Part shown: piece after piece, positions 20,049 to 31,037 of the stretch | How the letters are laid out: every line of letters begins with the position of its first letter | Position numbering within the stretch: position 1 is the stretch's first letter | Assembly: GCF_900112285.1 (NCBI RefSeq) | Contig: NZ_FOKZ01000020.1 | Coordinates: forward strand, 25,241 to 89,240 | Origin: Polaromonas sp. OV174 | GTDB lineage: Bacteria; Pseudomonadota; Gammaproteobacteria; Burkholderiales; Burkholderiaceae_C | Direction of reading: 5' to 3' | DNA: 64,000 nucleotides | The notes under the pieces: generated by a model | Seen by the model: only the letters and a program-made list of their open reading frames with translations | What the model was told of the DNA's origin: nothing | The model's database searches: none | Translations under genes and position numbers: made by a program

Positions 20049-20268
20049 CGTTTTCCGCTTTGGTTTTTTATGATTTTTAGTCGCCAATGCCTTGGTTCTC
20101 AATTCCCGCATTTCTCAATGCGGCTTGAATTCCTGATTTTGTAGACTTGATAGAGGCAATGTCTATCCGCTTGCCTGGTCCTGTGTCCAGACGCTGAGCT
20201 GACTACCGGAACTTTTTTGGCATCAGATCCAAGCCGGCATGACCATGGGTTGGACGGATTGAGTAGCG

Positions 20269-20943
20269 CTAGGCCAGCAACACAACCAGCGCCCCGGCGC
20301 CGCCTTGAGCCGGTCTGGCCTGGACAAAGGCCAACACCTCTCGTTTCTGGATCAGCCAGCTCTGCACCTTTCCCTTGAGCACTGGCGTTTTGCCGGGCGA
20401 GCCCAGGCCCTTGCCATGCACCACGCGCACGCAGCGCCAGCCCATCTTGATGGCGTCGCGTATGAATTGCCCTAGCGCGTTGCGCGCGTCCTCGCGGCGC
20501 AGGCCGTGCAGGTCGAGCTGACCCTGGATGGTCCAGTTGCCCTTGCGCAGCTTGCGCATCACATCGGGTCCTATGCCGGCCTGGCGGTAACTCAGCGCCT
20601 CGTCAGTATCCAACAGGGTTTCGGCGTCGAACTCGTCCGAAATCGCCTCTTGCATCACGGCAAGCTCATCCAGCTGCTGCTGCACGGGTATGGGCGCCGG
20701 CTGGCTGCCGGACAGGCTGGCCCTGTGGCCTGGCCGGTGTTTTGGCGGCAAGGCCCTGACCGGGCCAATAGACCGTGCGAACAGGTTTTTGTCTGCTAGT
20801 GCCTTGGCGGCAGCGGCCCGCATGGCGGCTTCCCGCTCCTGTTCCAGTTTGATTCGGGTTTCGATCTCACGCTTGATGGCCTTGAGTTCTTTCAGATCCC
20901 GGATCAGTAGGGGCGCGGGCTTGAGGGGTTTTGGGGCGGACAC
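20269..20943 (-). CDS. Smr domain protein (small MutS-related, putative endonuclease)
   Basis: 224 residues from a GTG at 20943 (SAPKPLKPAPLLI). A longer in-frame reading continues upstream but only as the shadow of radC, so it is rejected. The N-terminal half is a charged helix (KAIKREIETRIKLEQEREAAMRAAAAKAL). The C-terminal Smr domain has QLDLHGLRREDA (LDxH) and VVHGKGLGSPGKTPVLKGKVQSWL (HGxG), motifs linked to nuclease activity in Smr proteins and common in proteins that act on DNA or collided ribosomes. 32 bp downstream of radC on the same strand. The exact role is not established. Confidence 0.88.
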   Translation of the reverse strand: MSAPKPLKPAPLLIRDLKELKAIKREIETRIKLEQEREAAMRAAAAKALADKNLFARSIGPVRALPPKHRPGHRASLSGSQPAPIPVQQQLDELAVMQEAISDEFDAETLLDTDEALSYRQAGIGPDVMRKLRKGNWTIQGQLDLHGLRREDARNALGQFIRDAIKMGWRCVRVVHGKGLGSPGKTPVLKGKVQSWLIQKREVLAFVQARPAQGGAGALVVLLA

Positions 20944-20975
20944 GTTGATGACTTCACTTGGATAGGGGCTGAATG

Positions 20976-21650
20976 CTAAAGCAGTCCGAGTTCGGCCATG
21001 GACACGGCCTGAGTAGCCGTCACCACAAAATGGTCGAGCACGCGCACATCCACCAGCGCCAGCGCGGCCTTGAGTGTGTGCGTCAAGGCCTCGTCGGCGC
21101 GCGAAGGCTGGGCGGCGCCGCTGGGGTGGTTGTGCGCCAGCACCACACTGGCGGCATTCAACGCCAGCGCTCGCACCACCACTTCGCGTGGGTAGACCGA
21201 GGTTTGGGTCAGTGTGCCGCGAAACAGTTCCTCCAGCGCAATCAGCCGGTGCTGGCTGTCCAGGAAGAGCACCGCAAAAATCTCGTGAGGCCGGCTGCCT
21301 AGTTGCAGCTGCAGGTAGTCGCGCACCGTCTGCGGCGTGGCAAACAGAGGCTTTTCTTTCAGATTTTCGGCCAGGGCGCGGCGAGCCAGTTCCAGCACCG
21401 CCACCAGTTCGGCACGTTTGGCCGGCCCCAGGCCCTTGATGCATTTCAGCGCCGCCGACCCAGTGTGGAGCAGGCCGGCCATGCCGCCGAACTGATCCAG
21501 CAACTCCTGACCCATTTGCAGCGCATTTTTGCCGGGAATACCGCTGCGCAGCAGCAGCGCCAGCAGCTCTGCGTCGCCCAGCGCGCCAGGGCCGCGGGCC
21601 AACAGTTTTTCACGTGGTCTGGCGTCTTCGGGCAGGTCTTTCAGCAGCAT
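20976..21650 (-). CDS. radC: RadC family JAB1/MPN-domain protein
   Basis: 224 residues. N-terminal helix-hairpin-helix ([22 protein letters not shown]) and C-terminal JAMM metalloprotease fold with [16 protein letters not shown] (His-x-His...Asp zinc ligands) and the upstream Glu in [14 protein letters not shown]. The old DNA-repair assignment is doubtful and the function remains unclear. Complete, and ordinary in length for the family. Adjacent to the Smr gene. Confidence 0.93.
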   Translation of the reverse strand: MLLKDLPEDARPREKLLARGPGALGDAELLALLLRSGIPGKNALQMGQELLDQFGGMAGLLHTGSAALKCIKGLGPAKRAELVAVLELARRALAENLKEKPLFATPQTVRDYLQLQLGSRPHEIFAVLFLDSQHRLIALEELFRGTLTQTSVYPREVVVRALALNAASVVLAHNHPSGAAQPSRADEALTHTLKAALALVDVRVLDHFVVTATQAVSMAELGLL

Positions 21651-21743
21651 AGGCGGAGTAGTTGGTGAAACGTTGTTGGGTTTGGGGGCATGAGGAGGAG
21701 CCAGGGGTAGTTTGTCAATCGTTACCGCCGGCCCGGCCCCATT

Positions 21744-23090
21744 TCAGCGCGGGTGGGCCAGCAAATGCCGCGCCAACGCCTCAAAGGCCGGCAAGGTGGT
21801 CGGGTCGTTGGCGGCGTTGCCGGCCACCGGGTGCGATGCATAGCGCACGATCACCATCTCGGCCTTGGGATCCACATAGATGCGCTGGCCGTGCACGCCA
21901 CGTGCCATGAAGGCGCCATGCGAGTTATGCGTGACCCACCACATGTCGCGGTAGCTCCAGCCCTTGAGCAGGTCGTAACCAGCCTTGGCGAACTTCTCTT
22001 TGTCGCCGCCGCGGCGGATGTCGTCTACCACGGCCTTGGGCAAGATCTGCTGGCCATTGAAGCGGCCATTTTTGCGCAGCATTTCGCCAAAGCGCGCCAA
22101 GTCGCGCAGGCCGGTGTTCAGACCACCGCCAGCAAATGGCGTGCCGGTGGAGTCGACCGTCATATAGGCGTCCTGCTCGGCGCCCAGGCGGCGCCAGATG
22201 CGTTCGGACAGCAACTCGTTCACAGTGCGGCCCGTGACGCGTGCGATCACCCAGCCCAGCACGTCGGTGTTGACGGTTTTGTAGGCGAAGCCGTCGCCGT
22301 GCTGGCCTTCGGGCTGCACGGTCTGCAAAAACTCGTAGTAGCTGCGTGGGCCGGTGTAGTCCTTGGGCTTGGGTAGCGGGCTGCCGGCCTGGGCATGGGC
22401 CCAGACCTCGGCATTTGGGTCGGCATAGTCTTCGCTGAATTTGAGCCCGGTCGTCATGTCCAGCACCTGCCGCACGGTGGCGCTGCCAAAGGCGGACTGG
22501 GCCAACTCGGGCACATAGTCGGCCACGCGCTTGCTGGCGTCGATGCGCCCTTCGGCGACCAGCGCCGCGCCCAGCGTACCCATCACCGATTTGGTGACCG
22601 ACATCGCTCCGTGCTGGCCATCGTCCTTGAGCACGCCCAGGTAGCGCTCGTAGACGATGCGCCCGCGGTGCAGCACCACGATGCCGTCGGTGTAGTTGGC
22701 GCCCAGCGACTCGGCCCAGGTCATGGATTCCTGGGCGCCCAGCGGCGTGAAACGCAGCGCGTCGATGTCCGAGCGCAGGGCGCGCGGCAACGCCACGGGC
22801 GCGCCCAGGCCGCGCGACACGTTCACGGTCGGCATGAGCTGGCGAAAATGCGCCACGCTCCAGCGCATGGCCGGAAACTGGAAGTAGCTGCCGTCCTCAA
22901 AGCGCAGGATGCGATCGGCTGGCGGCGGTGCGCCAACCATCCAGCCGAGTTTGGCCGGGTCGCTGGCGGCCGCGTCTGGGGGGGAGGGCTGCGGGCCGGC
23001 GGCTTGTGCGTTGCATGTTGCGGCGCCCGAGGCGAGCAGCAGGCCGCAGGCCAACTGTGACAGGCGTTTTGGCGCGGAAACATGGGTCAT
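21744..23090 (-). CDS. Serine hydrolase of the beta-lactamase / penicillin-binding protein class C family
   Basis: 448 residues with an N-terminal signal peptide (RLSQLACGLLLASGAATCNAQA), hence exported. Nucleophile motif S164-V-T-K167, then a Tyr-Lys-x-x-Asn segment (YKTVN) at the position of the second catalytic triplet, and GVHGQRIYVDP near the C-terminus where class C enzymes have the K/HxG motif. The fold includes esterases, D-aminopeptidases and 6-aminohexanoate-dimer hydrolase (NylB); the sequence does not decide among them. It stands alone between radC and the fkpB-like gene. Confidence 0.85.
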   Translation of the reverse strand: MTHVSAPKRLSQLACGLLLASGAATCNAQAAGPQPSPPDAAASDPAKLGWMVGAPPPADRILRFEDGSYFQFPAMRWSVAHFRQLMPTVNVSRGLGAPVALPRALRSDIDALRFTPLGAQESMTWAESLGANYTDGIVVLHRGRIVYERYLGVLKDDGQHGAMSVTKSVMGTLGAALVAEGRIDASKRVADYVPELAQSAFGSATVRQVLDMTTGLKFSEDYADPNAEVWAHAQAGSPLPKPKDYTGPRSYYEFLQTVQPEGQHGDGFAYKTVNTDVLGWVIARVTGRTVNELLSERIWRRLGAEQDAYMTVDSTGTPFAGGGLNTGLRDLARFGEMLRKNGRFNGQQILPKAVVDDIRRGGDKEKFAKAGYDLLKGWSYRDMWWVTHNSHGAFMARGVHGQRIYVDPKAEMVIVRYASHPVAGNAANDPTTLPAFEALARHLLAHPR

Positions 23091-23478
23091 GAGAACGATC
23101 TCCTTTTCGCGTCTGGTGCTGGCTTGGGATACGAGGCGCTGGATCGCGGTTTTGCCCCAGCCCGGCTGAACATAGGGCCTTGGGCCACCGGTCGCCCTTT
23201 TGGTTCATGGCTTAAAGCGCCGTGCCAACCCATCGTCCATCCACTCTTTGATACTCTTCCAGAAAACATGCGGCCCAGTTTAGCCAGTTGCTTTGGCGCA
23301 AGGGTGTCAAACGGCCGTCGCAGGCCGGAGATGCAGCGTTGATAGTCGGAAAAAAGCTGCAAAAAGGATGGGGAAGGGTGAAAAAGCAGGCAGCGGGCCG
23401 GGGCAAGCCTTACTTTCTACAATAGAGGCTGTTTGCCAACAGTTGTAGCCCGTCGCCCCGGCTGGCCCGAAAGTTTTT
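23091..23478 (+). other. Intergenic region between divergent genes
   Basis: 388 bp without a gene I can support. Short open frames on both strands lack recognisable domains. A TACAAT hexamer at 23418-23423 could be the -10 element for the fkpB-ispH genes but has no good -35. Nothing else was seen. Confidence 0.5.
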
Positions 23479-23982
23479 ATGTCCTCTATCGATTCTCCCG
23501 ATCCATCCGCAACCCTTGTTCAGCCAGGCTCTTTTTTGACCCTGCATTACCGCATGGCCGGACCTTCCCTCGACGGAAAGCCGGGCGCGGACATCATCAA
23601 CACCTTTGGCGGAAAACCGGCCACCTTGAGCCTGGGGACGGGCGAGTTGTCGCCAGCCATAGAGCAGCGCCTGCTGGGCCTGGCAGAAGGCACGCGCACC
23701 AGCTTCGAGCTGGCGGCGGGCGAGGCCTTTGGCGAGCGCAACCCCGAGTTGCTGCAATGGGTGGCGCGCAAGCTGCTCAATGAGTTGGGCGATCCCGATG
23801 AAAAGTACAACATTGGCGATGTGGTGCAATTTCCCACGCCAGACGGTCTGGGCCAGTACGCCGGCGCGGTGCAGCAGGTCAAGGCGGGCGCCGACGGCAG
23901 CCAGGCCGTGCAGTTTGATTTTAACCACCCCCTGGCGGGTCAGCCGGTGGTGTTTGAAGTCCACCTGATTGGTGTTCTATGA
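23479..23982 (+). CDS. FKBP-type peptidyl-prolyl cis-trans isomerase, SlpA/FkpB type
   Basis: 167 residues, cytoplasmic (no signal peptide). SlpA-type FKBPs accelerate prolyl isomerisation and act as chaperones. The FKBP core [40 protein letters not shown] and the flap-like insertion ([13 protein letters not shown]) are visible. The family is regularly found immediately upstream of ispH in Proteobacteria, as here, where its stop overlaps the ispH start (ATGA). Confidence 0.92.
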   Translation: MSSIDSPDPSATLVQPGSFLTLHYRMAGPSLDGKPGADIINTFGGKPATLSLGTGELSPAIEQRLLGLAEGTRTSFELAAGEAFGERNPELLQWVARKLLNELGDPDEKYNIGDVVQFPTPDGLGQYAGAVQQVKAGADGSQAVQFDFNHPLAGQPVVFEVHLIGVL

Positions 23983-24980
23983 GTGCGTTAAACAATGGGC
24001 CGGAAGAAATCCTGATGGCCGTGCCGCGCGGTTTTTGTGCCGGTGTGGATCGCGCGATTGAAATCGTCGAGCGCGCGCTGACCAAGTTCGGCGCGCCGAT
24101 TTACGTGCGCCACGAGATCGTGCACAACACCTATGTGGTCAACGAGCTCAAGGCTAAGGGCGCGATCTTCATTGAAGAACTGTCCGACGTGCCGCCCGGC
24201 GCCACGCTGGTGTTCAGCGCCCATGGCGTCAGCAAGGCGGTGCAGCAGGAGGCTGTGGCACGTGGCTTCCAGATCTTTGATGCCACCTGTCCACTGGTGA
24301 CCAAGGTGCACGTTGAAGTGGCCAAGCTGCACAAGGAAGGCTACGAGTTCATCATGATTGGCCACAAGGGCCATCCGGAAGTTGAGGGCACCATGGGCCA
24401 ACTCGACCAAGGTATCCACCTGGTGGAAGACGTGGCCGACGTGGCGCGCATTGCCCCGCTGCAAACCGAAAGGCTGGCGGTGGTGACGCAAACCACGCTT
24501 AGTGTGGACGATGCGGCCGAGATCAGCGCCGCCGTGAAAGCACGTTTTCCGCTGGTGCGCTCACCCAAACAACAAGATATTTGCTACGCCACGCAAAACC
24601 GCCAGGACGCCGTCAAGGTGCTGAGCCCGCAAGTCGATATCCTGATCGTGGTCGGCAGCCCGACCAGCTCGAACAGCAACCGCTTGCGCGAGCTGGCCGC
24701 CAAGCTGGGTACCGAGGCCTATATGGTCGACGATGCCAGCGAGTTGCAGGAAGCCTGGTTCGAGGGCAAGAGCCGAGTCGGCCTGACGGCGGGCGCCTCA
24801 GCCCCTGAGGTTCTGGTCAAGCAGGTGATTGACCGCATCCGCGCCCTGGGCGCAGTGTCGGTGCGCAAGATGGAAGGGATAGCGGAAACCATCAAGTTCC
24901 CGTTGCCCAAGGGTTTGAAGGTCGATGCGCAGGGCCACACGCTGAACGTTGGTGACAGTCAGTTGCATGATCTGGGCTGA
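23979..24980 (+). CDS. ispH: 4-hydroxy-3-methylbut-2-enyl diphosphate reductase
   Basis: 333 residues. Last enzyme of the MEP pathway, converting HMBPP to IPP and DMAPP with a 4Fe-4S cluster. The conserved cysteines are in [22 protein letters not shown] and [28 protein letters not shown] and [11 protein letters not shown] are substrate-binding segments. The start overlaps the upstream FKBP gene by four bases. ispE of the same pathway is also in this window (7665-8555). Confidence 0.97.
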   Translation: MSALNNGPEEILMAVPRGFCAGVDRAIEIVERALTKFGAPIYVRHEIVHNTYVVNELKAKGAIFIEELSDVPPGATLVFSAHGVSKAVQQEAVARGFQIFDATCPLVTKVHVEVAKLHKEGYEFIMIGHKGHPEVEGTMGQLDQGIHLVEDVADVARIAPLQTERLAVVTQTTLSVDDAAEISAAVKARFPLVRSPKQQDICYATQNRQDAVKVLSPQVDILIVVGSPTSSNSNRLRELAAKLGTEAYMVDDASELQEAWFEGKSRVGLTAGASAPEVLVKQVIDRIRALGAVSVRKMEGIAETIKFPLPKGLKVDAQGHTLNVGDSQLHDLG

Positions 24981-24985
24981 AGCTG

Positions 24986-25927
24986 ATGCTCAATCGCTAT
25001 CAAATTGAGAGCTGTCAGCGCTCGTTCCATCAGGCCTACAGCCACTTTATTCATCAAACTCCACTGTGGAAGCTGCCCGGCCAGGCCCTGGGCGTGGCCT
25101 GCGACCAGATCTGGCTCAAGCTCGAGCATCTGCAGACCGGCGGCAGCTTCAAGGCGCGTGGAATGCTTAACCGCCTGCTGTCCCAGCCCATTCCACCCAG
25201 CGGCGTGATCGTGGCTTCGGGTGGCAATGCCGGCATTGCCACTGCGGCGGCGGCCCGGGCGCTGGGCGTGCGCTGCGAGGTGTTTGTGCCAGAAAACTCA
25301 ACCCCCGCCAAGCGCGCCAAACTCGCGGCGCTGGGCGCGCAGGTGATGGTGACGGGCGCGGCCTATGCCGATGCGCTTCAGGCCTGCTTGGCGCGCCAGC
25401 AGCAAACCGGTGCGCTGCTGACGCATGCCTATGACCAGCCCGAAGTGCTGGTGGGCGCCGGCACGCTGGCGCTTGAAATCGAAGAGCAGGGCGGCTTGCC
25501 GGACTCGGTGCTGGTCAGTGTGGGTGGCGGCGGCCTGATTGGCGGCGTGGCCAGCTGGTTCGAGCAGCGCAGCCGCGTGGTGGCGCTGGAGCCCGAGCTG
25601 GCGCCCACGCTATTCCAGGCCCGCGCGGCCGGCCAGCCGGTGGACGTGCTTGTCAGCGGCGTAGCGGCCGATTCGCTGGGCGCCAAGCGCATAGGCGAGC
25701 TCGGCTGGCAGGCCACCCAGGCTCATGTGCGCGATGCCTTGCTATTGACCGACGAGGCCATACGCGCGGCGCAGCTGTGGCTCTGGAAAGAGCTCAAGCT
25801 GGCGGTTGAACCCGCCGCCGCCTTGCCGCTGGCGGCTTTGCACAGTGGCCGCTATGTACCGCGAGCAGATGAGAAGGTCTGCCTGATCATTTGCGGCGCC
25901 AATGTCGATCCGGCCAGCCTGAACTGA
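24986..25927 (+). CDS. PLP-dependent threonine/serine dehydratase-like protein
   Basis: 313 residues, fold type II PLP enzyme. The Schiff-base lysine is in GGSFKARGML, the phosphate-binding or Asn segment is ASGGNAGIATAAAA, and the Gly-rich PLP phosphate loop is VSVGGGGLIGGV. It is shorter than biosynthetic threonine dehydratase and lacks the regulatory ACT domain, so it is a catabolic dehydratase, serine racemase-like enzyme or related lyase. Residues 4-21 are encoded by a dispersed repeat copy (24995-25047), so the first 20 residues are not diagnostic. It starts six bases after ispH. Confidence 0.82.
   Translation: MLNRYQIESCQRSFHQAYSHFIHQTPLWKLPGQALGVACDQIWLKLEHLQTGGSFKARGMLNRLLSQPIPPSGVIVASGGNAGIATAAAARALGVRCEVFVPENSTPAKRAKLAALGAQVMVTGAAYADALQACLARQQQTGALLTHAYDQPEVLVGAGTLALEIEEQGGLPDSVLVSVGGGGLIGGVASWFEQRSRVVALEPELAPTLFQARAAGQPVDVLVSGVAADSLGAKRIGELGWQATQAHVRDALLLTDEAIRAAQLWLWKELKLAVEPAAALPLAALHSGRYVPRADEKVCLIICGANVDPASLN
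24995..25047 (-). repeat. Dispersed ATAGC/GGGCGC-type repeat, copy 4, at the start of a PLP enzyme gene
   Basis: The reverse complement reads GGCTGTAGGCCTGATGG, CGAGCGC, CAGCTCTCAATTTGATAGC, colinear with the copy at 9007-9060. Read on the plus strand it contributes residues 4-21 of the downstream protein. Confidence 0.55.
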
Positions 25928-25940
25928 GTTTGCAAACTAG

Positions 25941-27314
<1,374 letters not shown>

Positions 27315-27355
27315 ATCGTGCCCGCGAGCCTGCTAGAATGACGGCTCGACACACA

Positions 27356-27445
<90 letters not shown>

Positions 27446-27455
27446 AAAATGAACG

Positions 27456-27482
27456 AAGCCCTTGATTTTCAAGGGCTTTTTT
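27456..27482 (+). terminator. Terminator after tRNA-Ser
   Basis: Perfect 10-bp hairpin AAGCCCTTGA-TTT-TCAAGGGCTT followed by a T run. It marks the end of the core region; the nicotinate locus begins shortly downstream on the opposite strand. Confidence 0.9.
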
Positions 27483-27649
27483 CTTTTGTGCTCGGCAAGT
27501 TCGAACTCGCAATGGACGTCCGTCCAACTTCGGCAGCGAAACACGTATCTAGGCAGACTCCACACGGATCTCGGTTTGGGGGCGAGTGAAGATGCGGGCA
27601 TCTGTCAACGCCCCGGTTGCCAGGGCGACGGCTTGGCTTGGCCAGGGAA

Positions 27650-28846
27650 TCAGGGGTAAGTCACCACGCTGGGAATGGTTGTCGCTGGCGGTGTATTACG
27701 GCTGCGGCCGCAGCGCACCAGGCCATCGATCATCACCATGCCCACGCCCGGAATGTCGCCGCGCTGCACGCTTTCCAGCAGGTCGCGGCCGGCCGTGTGC
27801 TGGGCCTTGTCCATGAAGACAAAGTCCGCGTCGCGGCCGACTTCGATCAGCCCGCAGTTGAGATTGCGGATGCGTGCGGTGTTGCCGGTGGCAAAACAAA
27901 AGGCCAGTTCGGCCGGGATGTTGCCCAGGCTGCACAGCAGCGAGATCAGTCGCAACATGCCCAGCGGCTGCACGCCGGAGCCGGCAGGGCCATCGGTGCC
28001 CAGGATCACGCGGTGCGGGCATTTGAGCTGTAACGCGGCCTGGGCTGCGGCAATGGCGACCTTTTCATTGCCGTTGTGAACGATCTCGATCGCTCGCGAA
28101 GATTTCTCGCACAACTCGCAGACATGGTTTTCCGACAGGGAGGTGTGGCCGCCGTTGATGTGGCCGATCACATCCGCGTCGGCCTCCAGCACCACGTCCT
28201 TGTCGATCAGGCCGGAGCCGGGAATCGATGGGCCGCCGGTGTGTATGGTGCTCTGGATGCCGTATTTGCGTGCCCAGGCGACCATTTCCTTGGCCTCGTA
28301 GCCGGCCTTGACCGAACCCAGGCCAACCTCGCCGAGCAGGGTCACGCCGGCTTCGGCCAGTTCCTTGAAATCCTGCTCGACCATGCCTTTTTCAATGATG
28401 GGCGCACCGGCCAGCACCTTGACGCCACCGGGGCGGAAATTGTCAAACGCGCGTTGCGCCGTGATGGCCAACGCTTTCAGACCCACGATGTCCTTGGGCC
28501 GGCCGGGCAGGTGAACCTCGCCCGCCGAGATCATGGTGGTGACGCCGCCGTGCATGGTGGAGTCAATCCAGCCGATCTGGTTCTGGCGCGGTGTCCAGTC
28601 GCCAAAAACCGGGTGAACATGGCTGTCGATCAGGCCAGGCGCCACGCAGGTCTGGTGCGCGTCAATCACGGTCTGCGCATGGGCGGTGTCGCAATCCTTG
28701 GCTTTACCGACGGCCACGATCAGGCCATCGTTCACCACAATGGTGTCGGCGTCCAGGATGGGCTGGTCAATGTCTCCGGACAGCAGCAGGCCGATGTTGG
28801 TGATGACGACTTTTCCTGATTTTCCGGTCGAAGCAGCTTCTGCCAT
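27650..28846 (-). CDS. ena: Enamidase (6-oxo-1,4,5,6-tetrahydronicotinate amidohydrolase)
   Basis: 398 residues from the ATG at 28846 (AAGGACA ribosome-binding site). Amidohydrolase-superfamily enzyme with the metal-binding pair H76-V-H78 in GLIDSHVHP and internal ligands in IHTGG and HINGG. Segments STMHGGVTTMISAG, PGRPKD, HTGGPSIPGS and SRNTPPA correspond closely to the enamidase of Eubacterium barkeri as I recall it. That enzyme opens 6-oxo-tetrahydronicotinate to 2-formylglutarate and ammonia in reductive nicotinate fermentation. It is the last gene of a minus-strand series fdxA-FNR-tetR-ena, and the reductase that makes its substrate is divergently encoded at 31133. Confidence 0.9.
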   Translation of the reverse strand: MAEAASTGKSGKVVITNIGLLLSGDIDQPILDADTIVVNDGLIVAVGKAKDCDTAHAQTVIDAHQTCVAPGLIDSHVHPVFGDWTPRQNQIGWIDSTMHGGVTTMISAGEVHLPGRPKDIVGLKALAITAQRAFDNFRPGGVKVLAGAPIIEKGMVEQDFKELAEAGVTLLGEVGLGSVKAGYEAKEMVAWARKYGIQSTIHTGGPSIPGSGLIDKDVVLEADADVIGHINGGHTSLSENHVCELCEKSSRAIEIVHNGNEKVAIAAAQAALQLKCPHRVILGTDGPAGSGVQPLGMLRLISLLCSLGNIPAELAFCFATGNTARIRNLNCGLIEVGRDADFVFMDKAQHTAGRDLLESVQRGDIPGVGMVMIDGLVRCGRSRNTPPATTIPSVVTYP

Positions 28847-28909
28847 GGGGTGTCCTTTTTGTAATGGGAGGGAATGACGCAGGCGCACCCGTGTACGCCT
28901 GCGCGGCGC

Positions 28910-29599
28910 TCAGGGTTTGAGCATGACGGTGCGAAACACGGTGCTGATGATGAAAGCCTGCCATTCCGCCAGGGCTTGCGGGGCTTGCAGGTCTTCGCCT
29001 AGGAAGGCCGACAAGGTGTGGCGGTTGGAGATGTAGAAGTAAGCGGTTGCGGCGATCAGCAGGTAGACGTTGCGCGCGGAAACATCAGCGCGGAAAATGC
29101 CTTTGTTGACGCCGCTTTCCAGTAGTTTCCGGATGATGGCAATCGCCGGAGATGAGTATTCCCGGGCGCGCGCCGACTTGACGATGTGTTTCCCGCGATG
29201 CAGGTTTTCCGTGTTCAGCAGCGTGATGAACTCGGGATTTTTGCTGTAGTAGGAGACCACAAAGTTGATGACTTCCGTGAGTGACGCCACCGGCTGCTCG
29301 ATGTCAAGTTGCAGCGCCAGTTCTGCGTCGTTCATGCGGCGGTACATGTCCTCGAGGACTTCGATGAACAGGCCTTCCTTGCTGCCGAAGTAGTAATAAA
29401 TCATCCGGTCGAAGGATTTCGCGGTTTGCGAGATTTTTTCGACGCTGCCGCCCTCGTAACCATAACGGGCGAAAACCTTGGTGGCCGCGCGCAGGATGTT
29501 GTCGCGCGTGGTTTGCGCCGCCTGCTCCCGCACCCCGGGTCGCTTTGTGGCTGCACGCTTTGGGACCGGTGAACGGGGTGTGGTGGTCTTGGCTGTCAT
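28910..29599 (-). CDS. TetR family transcriptional regulator (nicotinate locus)
   Basis: 229 residues. Helix-turn-helix at residues 30-75 (TTRDNILRAATKVFARYGYEG and VEKISQTAKSFDRMIYYYFGSKEGLF), preceded by a basic, Thr/Pro-rich extension. The ligand domain is variable, as usual. It lies between ena and the ferredoxin reductase gene and is the only complete regulator in the nicotinate locus. It is the best candidate for binding the AATGTAG/CTACATT palindromes in the divergent control region at 30940-31060; the ligand could be nicotinate or a pathway intermediate. Confidence 0.9.
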   Translation of the reverse strand: MTAKTTTPRSPVPKRAATKRPGVREQAAQTTRDNILRAATKVFARYGYEGGSVEKISQTAKSFDRMIYYYFGSKEGLFIEVLEDMYRRMNDAELALQLDIEQPVASLTEVINFVVSYYSKNPEFITLLNTENLHRGKHIVKSARAREYSSPAIAIIRKLLESGVNKGIFRADVSARNVYLLIAATAYFYISNRHTLSAFLGEDLQAPQALAEWQAFIISTVFRTVMLKP

Positions 29600-29659
29600 G
29601 GCGTGGTGGGATGAATTTCGGTCGCGGTCTGGTGATTCTTCAGCGGGCCCTATGTCGCC

Positions 29660-29726
29660 GGGCCGTCCCCAAGCGGAACCACCCCCTCAGGGGGCAGCGC
29701 ATTACACACGGTGAAAAGCAGGGGGC
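29660..29726 (+). repeat. Dispersed GC-rich repeat (GGGCCGYCCC...GGGGGC), copy 2, intergenic
   Basis: Head GGGCCGTCCCCAAGCGG, palindrome CCCCCTCAGGGGG with CAGCGC, tail AGCAGGGGGC. Colinear with the in-gene copy at 2075-2143. It separates tetR from the ferredoxin reductase gene and may form a hairpin in their transcript. Confidence 0.65.
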
Positions 29727-29734
29727 AATACTTT

Positions 29735-30508
29735 TCATTGCTCGGCAAAAGCGCGCTCAATGACGAAGTCGCCAGGCTTGGAGGTATTGCCTTCATGGAA
29801 ACCGGTTTTTTCCAGCAAGTGTTTCAGATCCTTGAGCATTCCTGGGCTGCCGCAAATCATGACGCGGTCATGGGCTGGGTCCAGTGTCGGCAAGTTCAGG
29901 TCGGCAAACATCTTGCCGCTTTCCATGAGGTCGGTAACACGGCCCATGTTGCGGTAGGTTTCCCGGGTCACGGTCGGGTAATACAGCAGTTGCTTGGAGA
30001 TCAGCTCGCCGAGAAACTCATGCTGCGGCAGGTGGTCGACCACCAGGTCGTGATAGGCCAGCTCATCGGCCTGACGCACACCATGCACCAAAATAACTTG
30101 TTCAAAACGCTCGTAGGTCTCGGGGTCGCGGATGATGCTCATGAAAGGCGCCAGACCGGTCCCGGTGGACAGCAGATAAAGGCGCTTGCCGGGAAGCAGG
30201 TAGTCGATTACCAGCGTACCGGTAGGTTTGCGGCCAACGATGATTTTTTCGCCGACCTGGATGTGCTGAAGGCGCGAGGTCAGAGGGCCATCTGCCACCT
30301 TGATGCTGAGAAATTCTAGATGTTCTTCGTGGTTGGGGCTCACGATACTGTAGGCGCGCAGCAGCGGTTTGTTATTGACGCGCAGGCCGATCATGGTGAA
30401 GTGGCCGTTGCTAAAGCGCAGGGACGTATCGCGTGTGGTTGTGAAGGTGAAAAGCTTGTCGGTCCAGTGGTGGATGGACAGGACAGTTTCTTCGTTAAAT
30501 GCGCTCAT
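29735..30508 (-). CDS. fpr: Ferredoxin--NADP+ reductase (Fpr type)
   Basis: 257 residues. FAD-dependent oxidoreductase that moves electrons between NADPH and ferredoxin. FAD motif RAYSIVSP, NADP-binding STGTGLAPFMSI and MICGSPGML, and a C-terminal segment ending ERAFAEQ typical of subclass I bacterial Fpr. It sits immediately downstream of fdxA (34-bp gap) on the same strand and divergent from the 6-hydroxynicotinate reductase gene. I infer that it supplies that enzyme with reduced ferredoxin from NADPH. A general housekeeping role cannot be excluded from sequence alone. Confidence 0.93.
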   Translation of the reverse strand: MSAFNEETVLSIHHWTDKLFTFTTTRDTSLRFSNGHFTMIGLRVNNKPLLRAYSIVSPNHEEHLEFLSIKVADGPLTSRLQHIQVGEKIIVGRKPTGTLVIDYLLPGKRLYLLSTGTGLAPFMSIIRDPETYERFEQVILVHGVRQADELAYHDLVVDHLPQHEFLGELISKQLLYYPTVTRETYRNMGRVTDLMESGKMFADLNLPTLDPAHDRVMICGSPGMLKDLKHLLEKTGFHEGNTSKPGDFVIERAFAEQ

Positions 30509-30542
30509 GTGATGGACGGATATATGAATGGGGTTGATGTCT

Positions 30543-30872
30543 TCAGTTGACGGAGCTTAGGCTCGCCAGCTTATCGGTTTTGTCTTTCCATTGCTCCGCA
30601 CTGGGCAAGGGCGCGATGCGTTTGGAGATGGTGGGCCAGCCCTTGGCAAGGCGTGCGTTGATTTCCAGGAAGGGCTGAAACTGATCGGGGGTGTCCGTGT
30701 CAGCATAAATGGCATTGACCGGGCATTCCGGGATGCAGACAGCACAATCAATGCATTCGTCCGGATCAATCACCAGAAAGTCCGGTCCTTCCTTGAAGCA
30801 GTCTACCGGACAGACATCGACGCAATCTGTGTATTTGCATTTAATGCAGGGATCAGTGACAACGTGGGTCAT
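30543..30872 (-). CDS. fdxA: Seven-iron ferredoxin FdxA
   Basis: 109 residues. [3Fe-4S][4Fe-4S] ferredoxin: first motif [17 protein letters not shown], second [16 protein letters not shown], with the C-terminal extension of the Azotobacter FdI type. AAAGGA precedes the ATG. It is the first gene of the minus-strand unit and faces the 6-hydroxynicotinate reductase gene across a 260-bp control region, which makes it the likely direct electron donor to that reductase. Confidence 0.94.
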   Translation of the reverse strand: MTHVVTDPCIKCKYTDCVDVCPVDCFKEGPDFLVIDPDECIDCAVCIPECPVNAIYADTDTPDQFQPFLEINARLAKGWPTISKRIAPLPSAEQWKDKTDKLASLSSVN

Positions 30873-30939
30873 AGGTGTTCCTTTGCTGCGCGAGCCGAGG
30901 TGGCTGGCGAATCATCCATGGCTACCAATGTGCCACACT

Positions 30940-30981
30940 AATGTAGTGATTGCAACATTGAAATGTAGTGGTCACAACATT
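30940..30981. promoter_or_regulatory. Two tandem 20-bp operator-like palindromes
   Basis: AATGTAGTGATTGCAACATT (30940-30959) and AATGTAGTGGTCACAACATT (30962-30981). Each is an imperfect inverted repeat with AATGT and ACATT ends, and the two are 22 bp apart start to start, that is, about two helical turns and therefore on the same face of the DNA. They lie between divergent fdxA and the reductase gene. TetR-family operators commonly have this form, and a TetR gene is in the locus. Confidence 0.65.
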
Positions 30982-31037
30982 TTTTGCGATTTCGAAAAAA
31001 CAGCTCGAAAACACTATTGCGCCGGAAATTTGTATGC

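Noticed and set aside
23087..23362. Short minus-strand open frame upstream of the serine hydrolase
   Set aside because: 91 codons overlapping the hydrolase start, no recognisable domain, no ribosome-binding site of note.
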